Of a stretch of 64,000 nt of DNA, positions 8,532-16,519 are shown one piece after another. The notes beneath the pieces were generated by a model. The model saw only the letters and a program-made list of their open reading frames with translations, had not been told where the DNA came from and searched no databases. Both the position numbers and the translations under genes were made by a program. Position 1 is the stretch's first letter; every line of letters begins with the position of its first letter. Source of the stretch: Clostridium sp. (GTDB taxonomy: Bacteria > Bacillota > Clostridia > Lachnospirales > Lachnospiraceae); the NCBI GenBank assembly GCA_023667695.1, contig JAMOZY010000002.1, positions 24,229-88,228 on the forward strand, read 5' to 3'.

Positions 8532-9749
8532 TTATATAAGCGGAAGCTTTTCGGATTCTATGGCTTCCACTCTAGTTCTCATGCTTCCGTCCCGAATGGT
8601 AATCTGCAGCATGTCCCCTGCCTGCACTTGTCCAACGGAGCAGACCGGTGTTCCCTGAACCTCCAGATAACCGTATCCCCGTATCAGCCTGGCGGTAGGG
8701 GAATTTCCATGGAGTTGCTCGGTCAGCAGCGCCAGCTGGTGGCGGCAGCGTTCCATCCGTTGCTGCATCAACTGCTGCATCCGGTCCCACAGCTCATCCC
8801 GATACTGCTTCTGCTGCTCCAGCTTCCGAATGGGATTCTGACGCTGCAGTATGAATTGATACTTCTGAAATTGAAGTCGTTCCTGTTCCAGCTTCCGTTT
8901 CATCCTTTGATTCATTTGCTGCTTGAAATGCTCTGCCCGGCTCCGGACCTCCATATAATCCGGAATCGCCAGCTCACAGGCAGCGGAAGGCGTCGGCGCC
9001 CGCAAATCCGCGGCATAATCGGCAATGGTATTATCCACCTCATGTCCGGTTCCGGATATAATCGGGGTTTTCGCCTCATAAATAGCCCGGGCAACCGATT
9101 CTTCATTAAATGCCCACAAATCCTCTATGGAACCGCCGCCCCGTCCGATAATGATGGTATCTACCCCCATGGCATCCAGAATCTGAATCCCCTTCACGAT
9201 GGTAGCGGCTGCGCCCTCCCCCTGGACCTTTGCCGGATATAAAATCAACTGTACATATGGGTTTCTGCGTCTTGCTATATTCCGTATATCCTGAATAGCA
9301 GCACCAGTTGGAGCCGTAACTACACCAACTCGTTTCGGATACTGCGGTATCGGCTTCTTTTTTTCAAAATCAAACAAGCCTTCCTCATAAAGCTTTTCCT
9401 TTAAACGTTCATATTCCTCGTATAAGGCTCCGGTTCCATCCAGGGTAACCTCTTTTACATACATCTGATATTTTCCATCCCGTTCATAGACGGATATATT
9501 TCCCCCCAGAATCACACACTGTCCGTCCTGCAGCCGGAACTTCAGGCCGGTGGCCCGGTTTCCCTTGAACATAACACATGCCATGGCACCGGTTTCATCC
9601 TTCAGGCTAAAATAAATATGACCGGAGGAATGGTATTTGCAATTCGATACCTCCCCCTTCATATATAATCCGGATAACAGATAATCTCCCTGAAACATAT
9701 TCTTAATATATGTATTAATCTGTCCTACCGAATAGATTCTTTTCTGCAT
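8532..9749 (-). CDS. xseA: Exodeoxyribonuclease VII large subunit
   Basis: Catalytic subunit of exonuclease VII. An N-terminal OB-fold (about residues 1-105) is followed by the nuclease domain with GRGGGSIEDLWAFNEE and SGTGHEVDNTIADYAADLRAPTP (shown here in two parts: SGTGHEVDN and DLRAPTPSAA). A long coiled coil at about 265-350 is the dock for XseB. At 405 aa it is normal. Ribosome binding site GGAGG is 6 nt upstream. It follows nusB by 23 bp; folD, which lies between them in Bacillus, is absent here. Confidence 0.95.
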   Translation of the reverse strand: MQKRIYSVGQINTYIKNMFQGDYLLSGLYMKGEVSNCKYHSSGHIYFSLKDETGAMACVMFKGNRATGLKFRLQDGQCVILGGNISVYERDGKYQMYVKEVTLDGTGALYEEYERLKEKLYEEGLFDFEKKKPIPQYPKRVGVVTAPTGAAIQDIRNIARRRNPYVQLILYPAKVQGEGAAATIVKGIQILDAMGVDTIIIGRGGGSIEDLWAFNEESVARAIYEAKTPIISGTGHEVDNTIADYAADLRAPTPSAACELAIPDYMEVRSRAEHFKQQMNQRMKRKLEQERLQFQKYQFILQRQNPIRKLEQQKQYRDELWDRMQQLMQQRMERCRHQLALLTEQLHGNSPTARLIRGYGYLEVQGTPVCSVGQVQAGDMLQITIRDGSMRTRVEAIESEKLPLI

Positions 9750-9772
9750 CTTCCGCCTCCCTGCGGCTTTTG

Positions 9773-10201
9773 TTATTCCTTTGCCAGCTTACCCAAAACG
9801 GCATTCACAAATCCCTTTGCATCATCACAGTACAGCTTTGCCAGCTCCACTGCCTCATTAATGGCGACCCCCTGGGGCACCTCGTCATCAAACCTTATTT
9901 CATAAACTGCCAGCCGCAGAATCGCCAGCTCCGCCTTGCCAATCCGATTCAGCTTCCAGCCCTCCGTTCCTTCCTCGATTATGGAATCCAGCTCCGGAAT
10001 CCGCTCGCAAATCTGAACCGTCTTCTGCCTTACATATTCCAAATCCGGCTCCTCTGCAAACACTATCGTTCCATCCTCCAGTTCCTGCTCTGACCATTCC
10101 TGCAAATGAAACTCCAACTGCTCCCTCCACTCCTCCGGAGCATTGAATTCCATCCGGAACAATGCCTTAAAAATGCTTTCCCGTAGCTGCCGTCTTGTCA
10201 T
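9773..10201 (-). CDS. nusB: Transcription antitermination factor NusB
   Basis: RNA-binding factor that joins NusE (S10) on boxA of rRNA operons for antitermination. The 142-aa all-helical protein shows the family pattern RESIFKALFRMEF at the N terminus and VPQGVAINEAVELAKLY then KGFVNAVLGKLA at the C terminus. The start follows GGAGG by 6 nt. It lies 158 bp after the Asp23-like gene, a gap that holds an inverted repeat. Confidence 0.94.
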   Translation of the reverse strand: MTRRQLRESIFKALFRMEFNAPEEWREQLEFHLQEWSEQELEDGTIVFAEEPDLEYVRQKTVQICERIPELDSIIEEGTEGWKLNRIGKAELAILRLAVYEIRFDDEVPQGVAINEAVELAKLYCDDAKGFVNAVLGKLAKE

Positions 10202-10306
10202 AATATTCCTCCAATTATCTGATTCGTAACTTCATAACACGAGAGGAACCCTGCCGGACAGACCTTATAAGTTTCACTCGTTATTGCCGCAGTCGTCATT
10301 AAATGA

Positions 10307-10333
10307 GGACAAATCTGCATCGCAGATCTGTCC
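10307..10333. other. Inverted repeat between the Asp23-like gene and nusB
   Basis: Two 12-base arms (one mismatch) around an ATC loop, inside the 158-bp gap between the Asp23-like gene and nusB. No run of T follows on the minus strand, so it is not an obvious intrinsic terminator. It could mark an mRNA processing or stability element that tunes nusB and downstream genes. Confidence 0.45.
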
Positions 10334-10359
10334 CCATCAAGTTCCTTCCATTGGAATTC

Positions 10360-10800
10360 CTATTTCTTGACCACATGAACGGTTCGTTGCGACTTCTGTG
10401 TTTTCTGGCTCTTCTGCGGCTTATCCACTGCCACACCGACAATCCGCACATTGACCCGTTCCACACACAGTCCGGTCATACTTTCAATGGCGCTCTTCAC
10501 CCGTTCCTGTACCTGTCCGGATACCTTTGGAATGCTATATCCATATTTCATCTCTAATGCCAAATCAATCATGACACTTTCTGGCGATACTTCTACCTTG
10601 ACACCCTTGGAAAGATTCTTCATTCCCAGCCTGCTTACCAGTTCATTGGGAACATTGCCGCTCATCTTTGCCACACCTTCCACCTCCAGTGCAGCCAGAC
10701 CGGAAATAATCGCAACCACTTCATCTGCAATCTGTACCTCACCAAAAATACCGGATTCCTGTAAATGATATCCGTCCTGATGTTCCATATCCATTGCCAT
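10360..10800 (-). CDS. Asp23/Gls24 family protein (YqhY-like)
   Basis: Member of the Asp23/Gls24 envelope stress family (146 aa). The core at about residues 15-120 includes FGEVQIADEVVAIISGLAA and GVKVEVSPESVMIDLALEM, the usual two blocks. The C terminus is a short basic tail rich in K, S and Q. In Bacillus the equivalent yqhY lies just before nusB and has been linked to control of acetyl-CoA carboxylase, but accBC are not adjacent here. AGGAGG lies 7 nt before the ATG. A good sigma-A-type promoter is 40 bp upstream, so this is the first gene of the operon running to recN. Confidence 0.9.
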   Translation of the reverse strand: MAMDMEHQDGYHLQESGIFGEVQIADEVVAIISGLAALEVEGVAKMSGNVPNELVSRLGMKNLSKGVKVEVSPESVMIDLALEMKYGYSIPKVSGQVQERVKSAIESMTGLCVERVNVRIVGVAVDKPQKSQKTQKSQRTVHVVKK

Positions 10801-10840
10801 ACTCTATCCTCCTAACGTACTTACCTATAACATTTCCTCT

Positions 10841-10868
10841 ATTATATCAAATTTATTCACATTTGCAA
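10841..10868 (-). promoter_or_regulatory. Sigma-A-type promoter of the asp23-like to recN operon
   Basis: Minus-strand TTGCAA, 16-bp spacer, TATAAT. The -10 box is a perfect match and lies 40 bp upstream of the Asp23-like start codon. Confidence 0.65.
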
Positions 10869-10954
10869 CAAACTTTTAGCAATCGCCCTTACCAAGTGGT
10901 ACGAAGTGGAATCGAGGTGCTGTATGGTGTCTCTACTTTACATTCACAGAAAAA

Positions 10955-11497
10955 TCAAGGAAACAAAAATTCCTGTATGGTTTTTCCATACAGCTTTTCC
11001 GCTCCGAAGATTTCAATCATCATATTCCTTATCCTGCTTCTGCTTTCAGAAACGGATATCATATATTCATATGTGCTATTATCTTCTCCCTCTATAGTAA
11101 TAAGATAATAACGATTTAGAGGATATTGATGCATATCAAAGGATGTAATACCCGGTTCTGCCACCTTCCTCTCCTCAAACAAGGCAAACTTATCCATCCA
11201 TTCGTCCTTATATCCCAAAATATCTTCCGGCTTACTGTCAGTAACATATATCATAATACTGGCATTCCCTTCCAGCTCAGTAAACTCAACGGAAATCAGG
11301 TTTTCTTCTCCTGCAAGATTATAGACAAAATGCCCATTATCCGACTCTTCATTCCCACCTACATGTCCTTCCGCAATATAAATCATTTCGTCAAACCAAC
11401 CACTTAGCCACAGTATCACTATAACCAGCACTGCACATAGCGGAATAAGCAGCAGAAATCGATATCGGAATAATTTTTGACAGTTGAATTGCTTCAT
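10955..11497 (-). CDS. Membrane-anchored protein of the ABC cassette
   Basis: No family recognised. The protein (180 aa) has basic N-terminal residues, one strong hydrophobic segment at about 12-32 and then an extracytoplasmic domain rich in beta-prone and acidic residues, so it is probably a type II anchored surface protein. It is the last gene of the five-gene cassette, 17 bp after the small secreted protein. A plausible role is immunity or binding of the secreted product, inferred from position only. Its last codons contain a terminator-like hairpin. Confidence 0.8.
   Translation of the reverse strand: MKQFNCQKLFRYRFLLLIPLCAVLVIVILWLSGWFDEMIYIAEGHVGGNEESDNGHFVYNLAGEENLISVEFTELEGNASIMIYVTDSKPEDILGYKDEWMDKFALFEERKVAEPGITSFDMHQYPLNRYYLITIEGEDNSTYEYMISVSESRSRIRNMMIEIFGAEKLYGKTIQEFLFP
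10965..10993 (-). terminator. Terminator embedded in the 3' end of a coding region
   Basis: Minus-strand hairpin CTGTATGG, five-A loop, CCATACAG, followed two bases later by TTTTTG. It lies within the final codons of the 180-aa cassette protein (stop at 10955) and is the only terminator-like structure after the cassette. Confidence 0.6.
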
Positions 11498-11514
11498 GCC
11501 TATCCCTCCTTAAA

Positions 11515-11961
11515 TCATTCTCTGTCTACGGAATAAACTAATTGTTCTAAAAAGCTGTCTAAAAATGCACCATTGGAATTAGTCAGGGCATGATAAGTAA
11601 CAGCCTTCTTAAGATTGCTCCCACGTACGGTAGCTGTAGCTGGCAATCTTGCCTCTGCGTTATCCACTGTATCACTTCCGATGGCATAGGTGGTTCCCTG
11701 CGACTTACCATCCTTCCCATATATAGTCACTGAGGCATAATTATTATATGGATTAACACCACCATAGGTTTTTGCCGTTCCTGTTTTCTCCTCACAAATA
11801 GAAGTACAGGTCAAATTATGACCAGCATATCTACCAGTATTTATCACCGTGGCAGCATACACTGTCACACTAAACAGCATAAAACAAAATACTATACCAA
11901 GCATGATTGAGCTTCTCCTGTTTCGTCTTTGCATTCCTGTCCCTTTTCTTCTTTTCTTCAT
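11515..11961 (-). CDS. Small secreted protein of the ABC cassette
   Basis: Unrecognised 148-aa protein with a strongly basic N terminus, a hydrophobic core (about 17-36) and a likely signal peptidase site near VYAA at 35-37. The mature part of about 110 residues is rich in T, Y, N and G with two cysteines (52 and 56) and looks beta-structured. It is coupled to the ABC ATPase by a 4-bp overlap, with GGGAGG 7 nt upstream of the ATG. Gene order recalls lactococcin-972-type clusters (secreted peptide plus ABC exporter or immunity pump), but no sequence signature confirms that. It could instead be a ligand or stress-sensing partner of the transporter. Confidence 0.82.
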   Translation of the reverse strand: MKKRRKGTGMQRRNRRSSIMLGIVFCFMLFSVTVYAATVINTGRYAGHNLTCTSICEEKTGTAKTYGGVNPYNNYASVTIYGKDGKSQGTTYAIGSDTVDNAEARLPATATVRGSNLKKAVTYHALTNSNGAFLDSFLEQLVYSVDRE

Positions 11962-12644
11962 TTTTCTTCCTCCCTTTTCTCCAGGTTCAGGCCATCCTTT
12001 AAACGAATGTGCCGGTCTGCATATCCTGCCACCAAATCACTATGGGTAACCACAACTATGGTCTTTCCCTGCTTGTTGATTTCCTTTAGCAACTCCATCA
12101 AAAGAACTGCATTCTCCCGATCCAATGCTCCAGTGGGTTCATCTGCCAGAACAATGGGGTTATCCGCTGCCAATGCCCTGGCAATGGCAACACGCTGTTG
12201 CTGACCACCGGAAAGCTGTTCCGGAAAAAGCTTCTTATAAGAAGTTATATGTAAACGTTCCAATACGGAAGAAATTCTCCGCCTTCGTTCCTTCCTTCTT
12301 ATATTATCTGCCAGAAGCGGTATTTCAATGTTCTCATATACGGAAAACTCCGGTATCAAAGCAAAGTGCTGAAATACAAAGCTTATATAGGTTCTCCGAA
12401 GCTTGTCCAGCTGCCATGCATTCATTCCTGTAATAGGCCTGGAATCAATATACACCTCACCCGCCGTAACAGAATCCAAAGCGCCTATGATATTTAACAG
12501 CGTACTTTTTCCGGAACCGGACTCTCCTGTTATGGCCACAAATTCTCCTTCCTTTATTTCCAGAGAAACATGATTCAATGCCTTTATTTCATATTCATCT
12601 CCAACATAAACCTTACTTACATCTGCCAACTTTATCATTTCCAT
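11958..12644 (-). CDS. ABC transporter ATP-binding protein (MacB/LolD/BceA type)
   Basis: Cytoplasmic ATPase of 228 aa. Walker A is GESGSGKS, the signature LSGGQQQR, Walker B IVLADEPTGALD, and the H-loop is in VVVTHS. The signature and the TGALD form place it in the MacB/LolD/BceA subgroup that works with FtsX-like permeases in mechanotransmission rather than classic transport. It overlaps the permease gene upstream by 10 bp and the secreted-protein gene downstream by 4 bp, so all are co-translated. Confidence 0.95.
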   Translation of the reverse strand: MEMIKLADVSKVYVGDEYEIKALNHVSLEIKEGEFVAITGESGSGKSTLLNIIGALDSVTAGEVYIDSRPITGMNAWQLDKLRRTYISFVFQHFALIPEFSVYENIEIPLLADNIRRKERRRRISSVLERLHITSYKKLFPEQLSGGQQQRVAIARALAADNPIVLADEPTGALDRENAVLLMELLKEINKQGKTIVVVTHSDLVAGYADRHIRLKDGLNLEKREEEK

Positions 12645-13822
12645 ATTTCTCCCCCTAACAGTTCCTTAATCCGATATGTACGGAGTTTTCTCCCGATTAA
12701 ATGATAATCAGCTATATTAAATAATCCAAAAATGATTACCGATGCAGGAAGTATCCAATAAAATGTTTGTATTGCAGTTCCGCCAAGCACTCTGACTACA
12801 GCAGCATAACTACATGGGATTGCAATGCAGATTCCCAAAAACAAATGCAGGCTGCATTCCAGAAAAGACAGCTTCTGAATATCCCTTCCCGTCCATTTAC
12901 AGGCAAGAAGTACCCCAAACATATACTTCCGGTATTTCAGATTCATGATGACTGATAAATAATGGGCCACTATACTAAGTCCCAAACAAACAAGGCTAAA
13001 AAATAATTCTATCCAATCACTCTCATATGCATAACGCAGCAGTCCCAGGCTTTTTTCCTGTAATGAAACGGTTTCATATGTCCGGATTCCCATTTGCTCT
13101 GCCTGTTCCTGTACATATGCCTTTACAACTTCCTCCGACGTGGCAGGATAATATAGGTAACTATTATTTGCCCCCTTCAGAATATTGACATATCCGTTTG
13201 TATCTAAGTGCGCATTTGCATCCATCAGAAGCATATCATCTAATTTTATGGAGGCCTGTAATCCTCCACTGGCATTATTTGCCAGCCATTCACTGTTCTT
13301 TTTCAGAATTTGATTTACCTGATACTCTTCGCCAGTCTCCTTATCAAGAACAATCGTTCCAACTGGATACTGGTCCTTTAGCCCATATCCAACTGCTACA
13401 AACTGTTTTTCTGAAAAATCAATCGGATTGCCGTCTACATCTGCCAGCGTCCCGATTGGTATCAATTCCTTGGAAATGCATAGAATTTCAATATCTGCAT
13501 TGAGGGAATCGGTATAATACAGTCCGGCGCAAATCCCCTCCTGCTCCTGATTTAATCCATGGATAAACGTATAAAAGTTCCTGGTTTCCTCTCCAGACCA
13601 GAAAATCTTATAATACTCTGTATTGATGATATACAACTGGGAATCATCTACGGATAAAACCGACTGATTTTCTACAATCCGGTATATATAATCCAGATAC
13701 ATAGCAGATTCAAATAACAGAAGGGAAAGGGATATTCCTAACATGATTGTTATAACAAGAAACCTGCCCAAGGTTCGATTTATTTCCAGACATAATGTTT
13801 TAATCAAATACCTTCCTTTCAT
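12635..13822 (-). CDS. FtsX/MacB-like ABC permease 2
   Basis: Membrane protein of 395 aa with one N-terminal transmembrane segment (about 19-40), a large extracytoplasmic domain of about 220 residues and three C-terminal membrane segments from about 268 onward. This is the four-helix topology of MacB/FtsX-type permeases. It pairs with the neighbouring 367-aa permease and the ATPase to form a heterodimeric complex. Start overlaps the upstream permease by 4 bp. The extracytoplasmic domain is not recognisable from motifs. Confidence 0.88.
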   Translation of the reverse strand: MKGRYLIKTLCLEINRTLGRFLVITIMLGISLSLLLFESAMYLDYIYRIVENQSVLSVDDSQLYIINTEYYKIFWSGEETRNFYTFIHGLNQEQEGICAGLYYTDSLNADIEILCISKELIPIGTLADVDGNPIDFSEKQFVAVGYGLKDQYPVGTIVLDKETGEEYQVNQILKKNSEWLANNASGGLQASIKLDDMLLMDANAHLDTNGYVNILKGANNSYLYYPATSEEVVKAYVQEQAEQMGIRTYETVSLQEKSLGLLRYAYESDWIELFFSLVCLGLSIVAHYLSVIMNLKYRKYMFGVLLACKWTGRDIQKLSFLECSLHLFLGICIAIPCSYAAVVRVLGGTAIQTFYWILPASVIIFGLFNIADYHLIGRKLRTYRIKELLGGEIWK

Positions 13823-14922
13823 TTTCTTATCCCCCTATATGCTGACAATGGGCTTTGTCGAAATGTATTCCATACAGTACCAGACACCAGAATCAGCATC
13901 GTAATGCCAATCAGTATCACAAACCGAAGCATAGCCTCATGTATACCAGACAGCCTTATCCCGTAAATCCAGTCATAGGCGAATGCTATACTGCCATACA
14001 GCAGTAGGGAAACCAATACAGAAAGGACTAACAAGCCTGCAAATTCCTTCAGTATGTACCCATATAATTTCATTTTTCCATATCCATAGATACGCCGGAC
14101 CGCAATTTCATATTTTCGTTGATATAACCAATACTGTATGACTGTCAAGGCAAGAATCAGAGAATAGATATATACAATATACGCTAACTTTGTATTGTTT
14201 GGCCGATACTGGCTGCCATTAAAATCTGATTTGTATTCTGTCAAAGGACTGACTAAAATGCCTGCTGCTTCCAATTCTGCACTTAGCACCTTATAACAAT
14301 CTCCGGGGGATAGGATATCACTATTTAAAGAATACATCTGCGTATAGGTATTGCCTGCCTGCCAGACATCCATTTGGGTCTGCTCCCCCAGACAATCAGC
14401 AAATAGTAGAATGGAATAATTTGTAATCGTTGTATTTTCTCCTGAGCAATATCCGATTACCCGGTATTCTTCTCCACAGATGCGAATGTATTCCCCATCA
14501 CTTTTAGGAATGACCATATTCCTTAAGGCCCTGCCAAGAATAACAATCGGCTCTCCTGCTTCCAGTTCTGCATCCCTTGGATACCGTCCACGGCTAAGAT
14601 GATAATTCAGCTTCTCATTCTGTGAAATGATAACACTGCACAAATGTTCCGCATATTCATCATCTACGTACAGGCTGACATTTTCAGTCATAATTGTAAT
14701 TGGGAATTGCTGTAAGGTATCAGACACAAACTGATATTCCGCCTCAGAATTTGTCATAACAGAAAAGCAAGCCTGATACCGATAAGAAAATTTCTCTATT
14801 TCACTCTGTTCCAATTCATTTAAACGCTGGATATAATCTGCATAGAACAAGCTCAGCAACGCAATGCTAATGCCAGCTACAATTCCGATTGCAGATGTCT
14901 TATAGCGAAATAAAGATTCCAT
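13819..14922 (-). CDS. FtsX/MacB-like ABC permease 1
   Basis: First gene of the cassette (367 aa), with the same topology as its neighbour: a membrane segment at about 9-28, an extracytoplasmic domain to about 245, then three membrane segments ending in TMLILVSGTVWNTF. The pair probably arose by duplication but has diverged strongly in the outer domain. GAGG precedes the ATG. A perfect consensus promoter lies 73 bp upstream of the start codon. Confidence 0.87.
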   Translation of the reverse strand: MESLFRYKTSAIGIVAGISIALLSLFYADYIQRLNELEQSEIEKFSYRYQACFSVMTNSEAEYQFVSDTLQQFPITIMTENVSLYVDDEYAEHLCSVIISQNEKLNYHLSRGRYPRDAELEAGEPIVILGRALRNMVIPKSDGEYIRICGEEYRVIGYCSGENTTITNYSILLFADCLGEQTQMDVWQAGNTYTQMYSLNSDILSPGDCYKVLSAELEAAGILVSPLTEYKSDFNGSQYRPNNTKLAYIVYIYSLILALTVIQYWLYQRKYEIAVRRIYGYGKMKLYGYILKEFAGLLVLSVLVSLLLYGSIAFAYDWIYGIRLSGIHEAMLRFVILIGITMLILVSGTVWNTFRQSPLSAYRGIRK

Positions 14923-14994
14923 ACCTGTTCCTCTCGCATATTCTCCATTTTCCTTAGTTTTCTATGTTCACTAACATTTCTCTATATTTGTCAA

Positions 14995-15023
14995 ATTATA
15001 GCAGATATCCGGACGATTGTCAA
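14995..15023 (-). promoter_or_regulatory. Consensus sigma-A promoter of the ABC cassette
   Basis: Minus-strand TTGACA, 17-bp spacer, TATAAT: all twelve consensus bases and optimal spacing. The predicted transcript starts near 14988 and has a leader of about 65 nt. Such a perfect promoter suggests strong expression or control by a repressor. Confidence 0.88.
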
Positions 15024-15072
15024 TGTAACTAACTCTTACATTATAGAATCCTATAAAGCAGAACCAAATTAT

Positions 15073-15109
15073 AAAAACCCATCCCGACAGCACCGACGGG
15101 ACAGGTTTT
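15073..15109 (-). terminator. Terminator of the spoIIIA operon
   Basis: Minus-strand stem starting AAAACC and ending GGTTTT with a CCCG/CGGG core and wobble pairs between, followed by TATAATT. It lies directly after the spoIIIAH stop codon and insulates the spoIIIA operon from the ABC cassette. Confidence 0.8.
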
Positions 15110-15115
15110 CGTTTT

Positions 15116-15802
15116 CTACTCTTCCATAGTGGTAATTACAATCTCCGATACATCACATTCTGCTTTTCGGGTTACGATATCCTCAATCTGTGCCTTTTCC
15201 ACCTCAGTCAGAGCCGTCCGGTTCACCGTTACGTCCACACAGCCCTCACTAATCAGAACCACACACTGGTCAAAGCCCTTTGCCATCAACTGCTGTTCAC
15301 AGATGGACTCCCGCTCCATAATGGCAGTCATATTCACCAGCTCATCTACCGCTCCCTGCTTGGATGCCTGATCCAGTCCTTCATTGTTTACGATTTGCAG
15401 CAAAAGCTCCTGGGACTTGGAACGGGTCTGCTCCCGGTTCAGCTTGGCATTCACGATAGCATCAGATGTAACATTGACGGTCTCTGCATTGGTCAGTACT
15501 GCCTCACCGATAGCATCATTCACTGGTGCGCTGACCTCCGCATCATCTGCATTTCCCTCCGCTCCGGCAATCACCGGTGCATCCGCGCCTTCCTCTGTAC
15601 TTAAGGCCTCCGTCTGGTCCGTATTTCCATCCGTCTGCAGCGTTTCCTGTATCTCTTCATTGGACGCAGACACATCAATGGTATTTCCGTTTTCATCTAT
15701 AATGCTGACTTCCTTACTGGTAAAGCTTAAGTACCCTGCCACTGCAATCATGACAGCCAGAGCAGTAATAATGATCTGATTCTTCTTTACAACCTTCTTC
15801 AT
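15116..15802 (-). CDS. spoIIIAH: Stage III sporulation protein AH
   Basis: Mother-cell protein whose extracellular domain binds forespore SpoIIQ and helps form the feeding-tube channel. It has one N-terminal transmembrane helix (about 9-27), an acidic low-complexity linker (about 35-110) and a C-terminal YscJ/FliF-like ring-building domain (about 125-228) with NAETVNVTSDAIVNAKLNRE near its start. At 228 aa it is close to the Bacillus length of 218. It is the last spoIIIA gene, overlapping spoIIIAG by 4 bp, and is followed by a terminator. Confidence 0.92.
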   Translation of the reverse strand: MKKVVKKNQIIITALAVMIAVAGYLSFTSKEVSIIDENGNTIDVSASNEEIQETLQTDGNTDQTEALSTEEGADAPVIAGAEGNADDAEVSAPVNDAIGEAVLTNAETVNVTSDAIVNAKLNREQTRSKSQELLLQIVNNEGLDQASKQGAVDELVNMTAIMERESICEQQLMAKGFDQCVVLISEGCVDVTVNRTALTEVEKAQIEDIVTRKAECDVSEIVITTMEE

Positions 15803-16215
15803 TTCATACCTCCAGATGATTCTACCATTTTACATACTTTAATTTTATGAGCTGCAATGGGAAATAATGCCTGTGCGGTCTCTATGATATCCTGTCTGAC
15901 GGAAGGAGCATCCGCTCCTTCTGCTACTACTACAACTCCCTCTATCTGATTGTATTCACCAATCACTGTAATCATGACTTCTACCTGTCCGACCCCCTGC
16001 ACCTGTTCCAGCATGGTTTCCAGACGCTGCTCCAAGGTTTCGATTTCTGTCATAGTCTCCCGACCTGCTCCATCGGCCACCCCCTCTTCCTTTTCCTCCT
16101 TTTTCGGACTTGTAGGTATACAGATTACCAACAAGAATACTCCGATTAATAAGCAGATTATCAGCTTATCCATACCAAAGGCTTTCAGCTTATCCAAAGA
16201 AAACCAATCTTTCAT
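15799..16215 (-). CDS. spoIIIAG: Stage III sporulation protein AG, short form
   Basis: Ring-forming component of the SpoIIIA-SpoIIQ channel. It has a transmembrane helix at about 17-35, a helix-rich segment EQRLETMLEQVQGVGQVEVM, and then the strand GVVVVAEGADAP leading into a final helix and strand. At 138 aa it is much shorter than the 229 aa of B. subtilis. The missing part corresponds to the long insertion between the strand after GVGQVEV and the GVVVVAEGA block, which forms the beta-triangle of the Bacillus ring. Upstream of it, spoIIIAF is also short. Confidence 0.88.
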   Translation of the reverse strand: MKDWFSLDKLKAFGMDKLIICLLIGVFLLVICIPTSPKKEEKEEGVADGAGRETMTEIETLEQRLETMLEQVQGVGQVEVMITVIGEYNQIEGVVVVAEGADAPSVRQDIIETAQALFPIAAHKIKVCKMVESSGGMK

Positions 16216-16266
16216 TTCTCCACCTGCCTTATTTATGTATATTAATCAATGAATCAAACTAGAATC

Positions 16267-16467
16267 CTAAAATGGAATTACCGGCAGGGTTTTGCCAAAC
16301 AGCCTGCTTACAGCATCCAGAACCATACAGATATAGACCAGCCCTACTGCAAACTGCAGATACTTCTGATACCGCTTCTCCGGCAGCAAATGAATGCAAA
16401 AGGCGGATAGTACCGAAAAAATCAAAATATTCCGCATAAATTCCTTTATGATATCCAAATAATCCAT
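16267..16467 (-). CDS. spoIIIAF: Stage III sporulation protein AF, N-terminal part only
   Basis: Two-helix membrane protein of the SpoIIIA complex. From the ATG at 16467, which follows AAGGAG at good spacing, it encodes only 66 aa: helix 1 in MRNILIFSVLSAFCIHLL and helix 2 in FAVGLVYICMVLDAVSRLF. B. subtilis SpoIIIAF is about 206 aa with a soluble ring-building domain after the helices, and that domain is absent here. The 51 bp to spoIIIAG cannot encode it. Either a natural short form or a degenerate gene; an upstream ATG at 16542 would overlap spoIIIAE and has no better ribosome binding site. Confidence 0.8.
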   Translation of the reverse strand: MDYLDIIKEFMRNILIFSVLSAFCIHLLPEKRYQKYLQFAVGLVYICMVLDAVSRLFGKTLPVIPF

Positions 16468-16519
16468 CCGGTCTCCTTCCTGTTGGATTCCCCTCATTCC
16501 AAAGCATTCATTTATCCCC

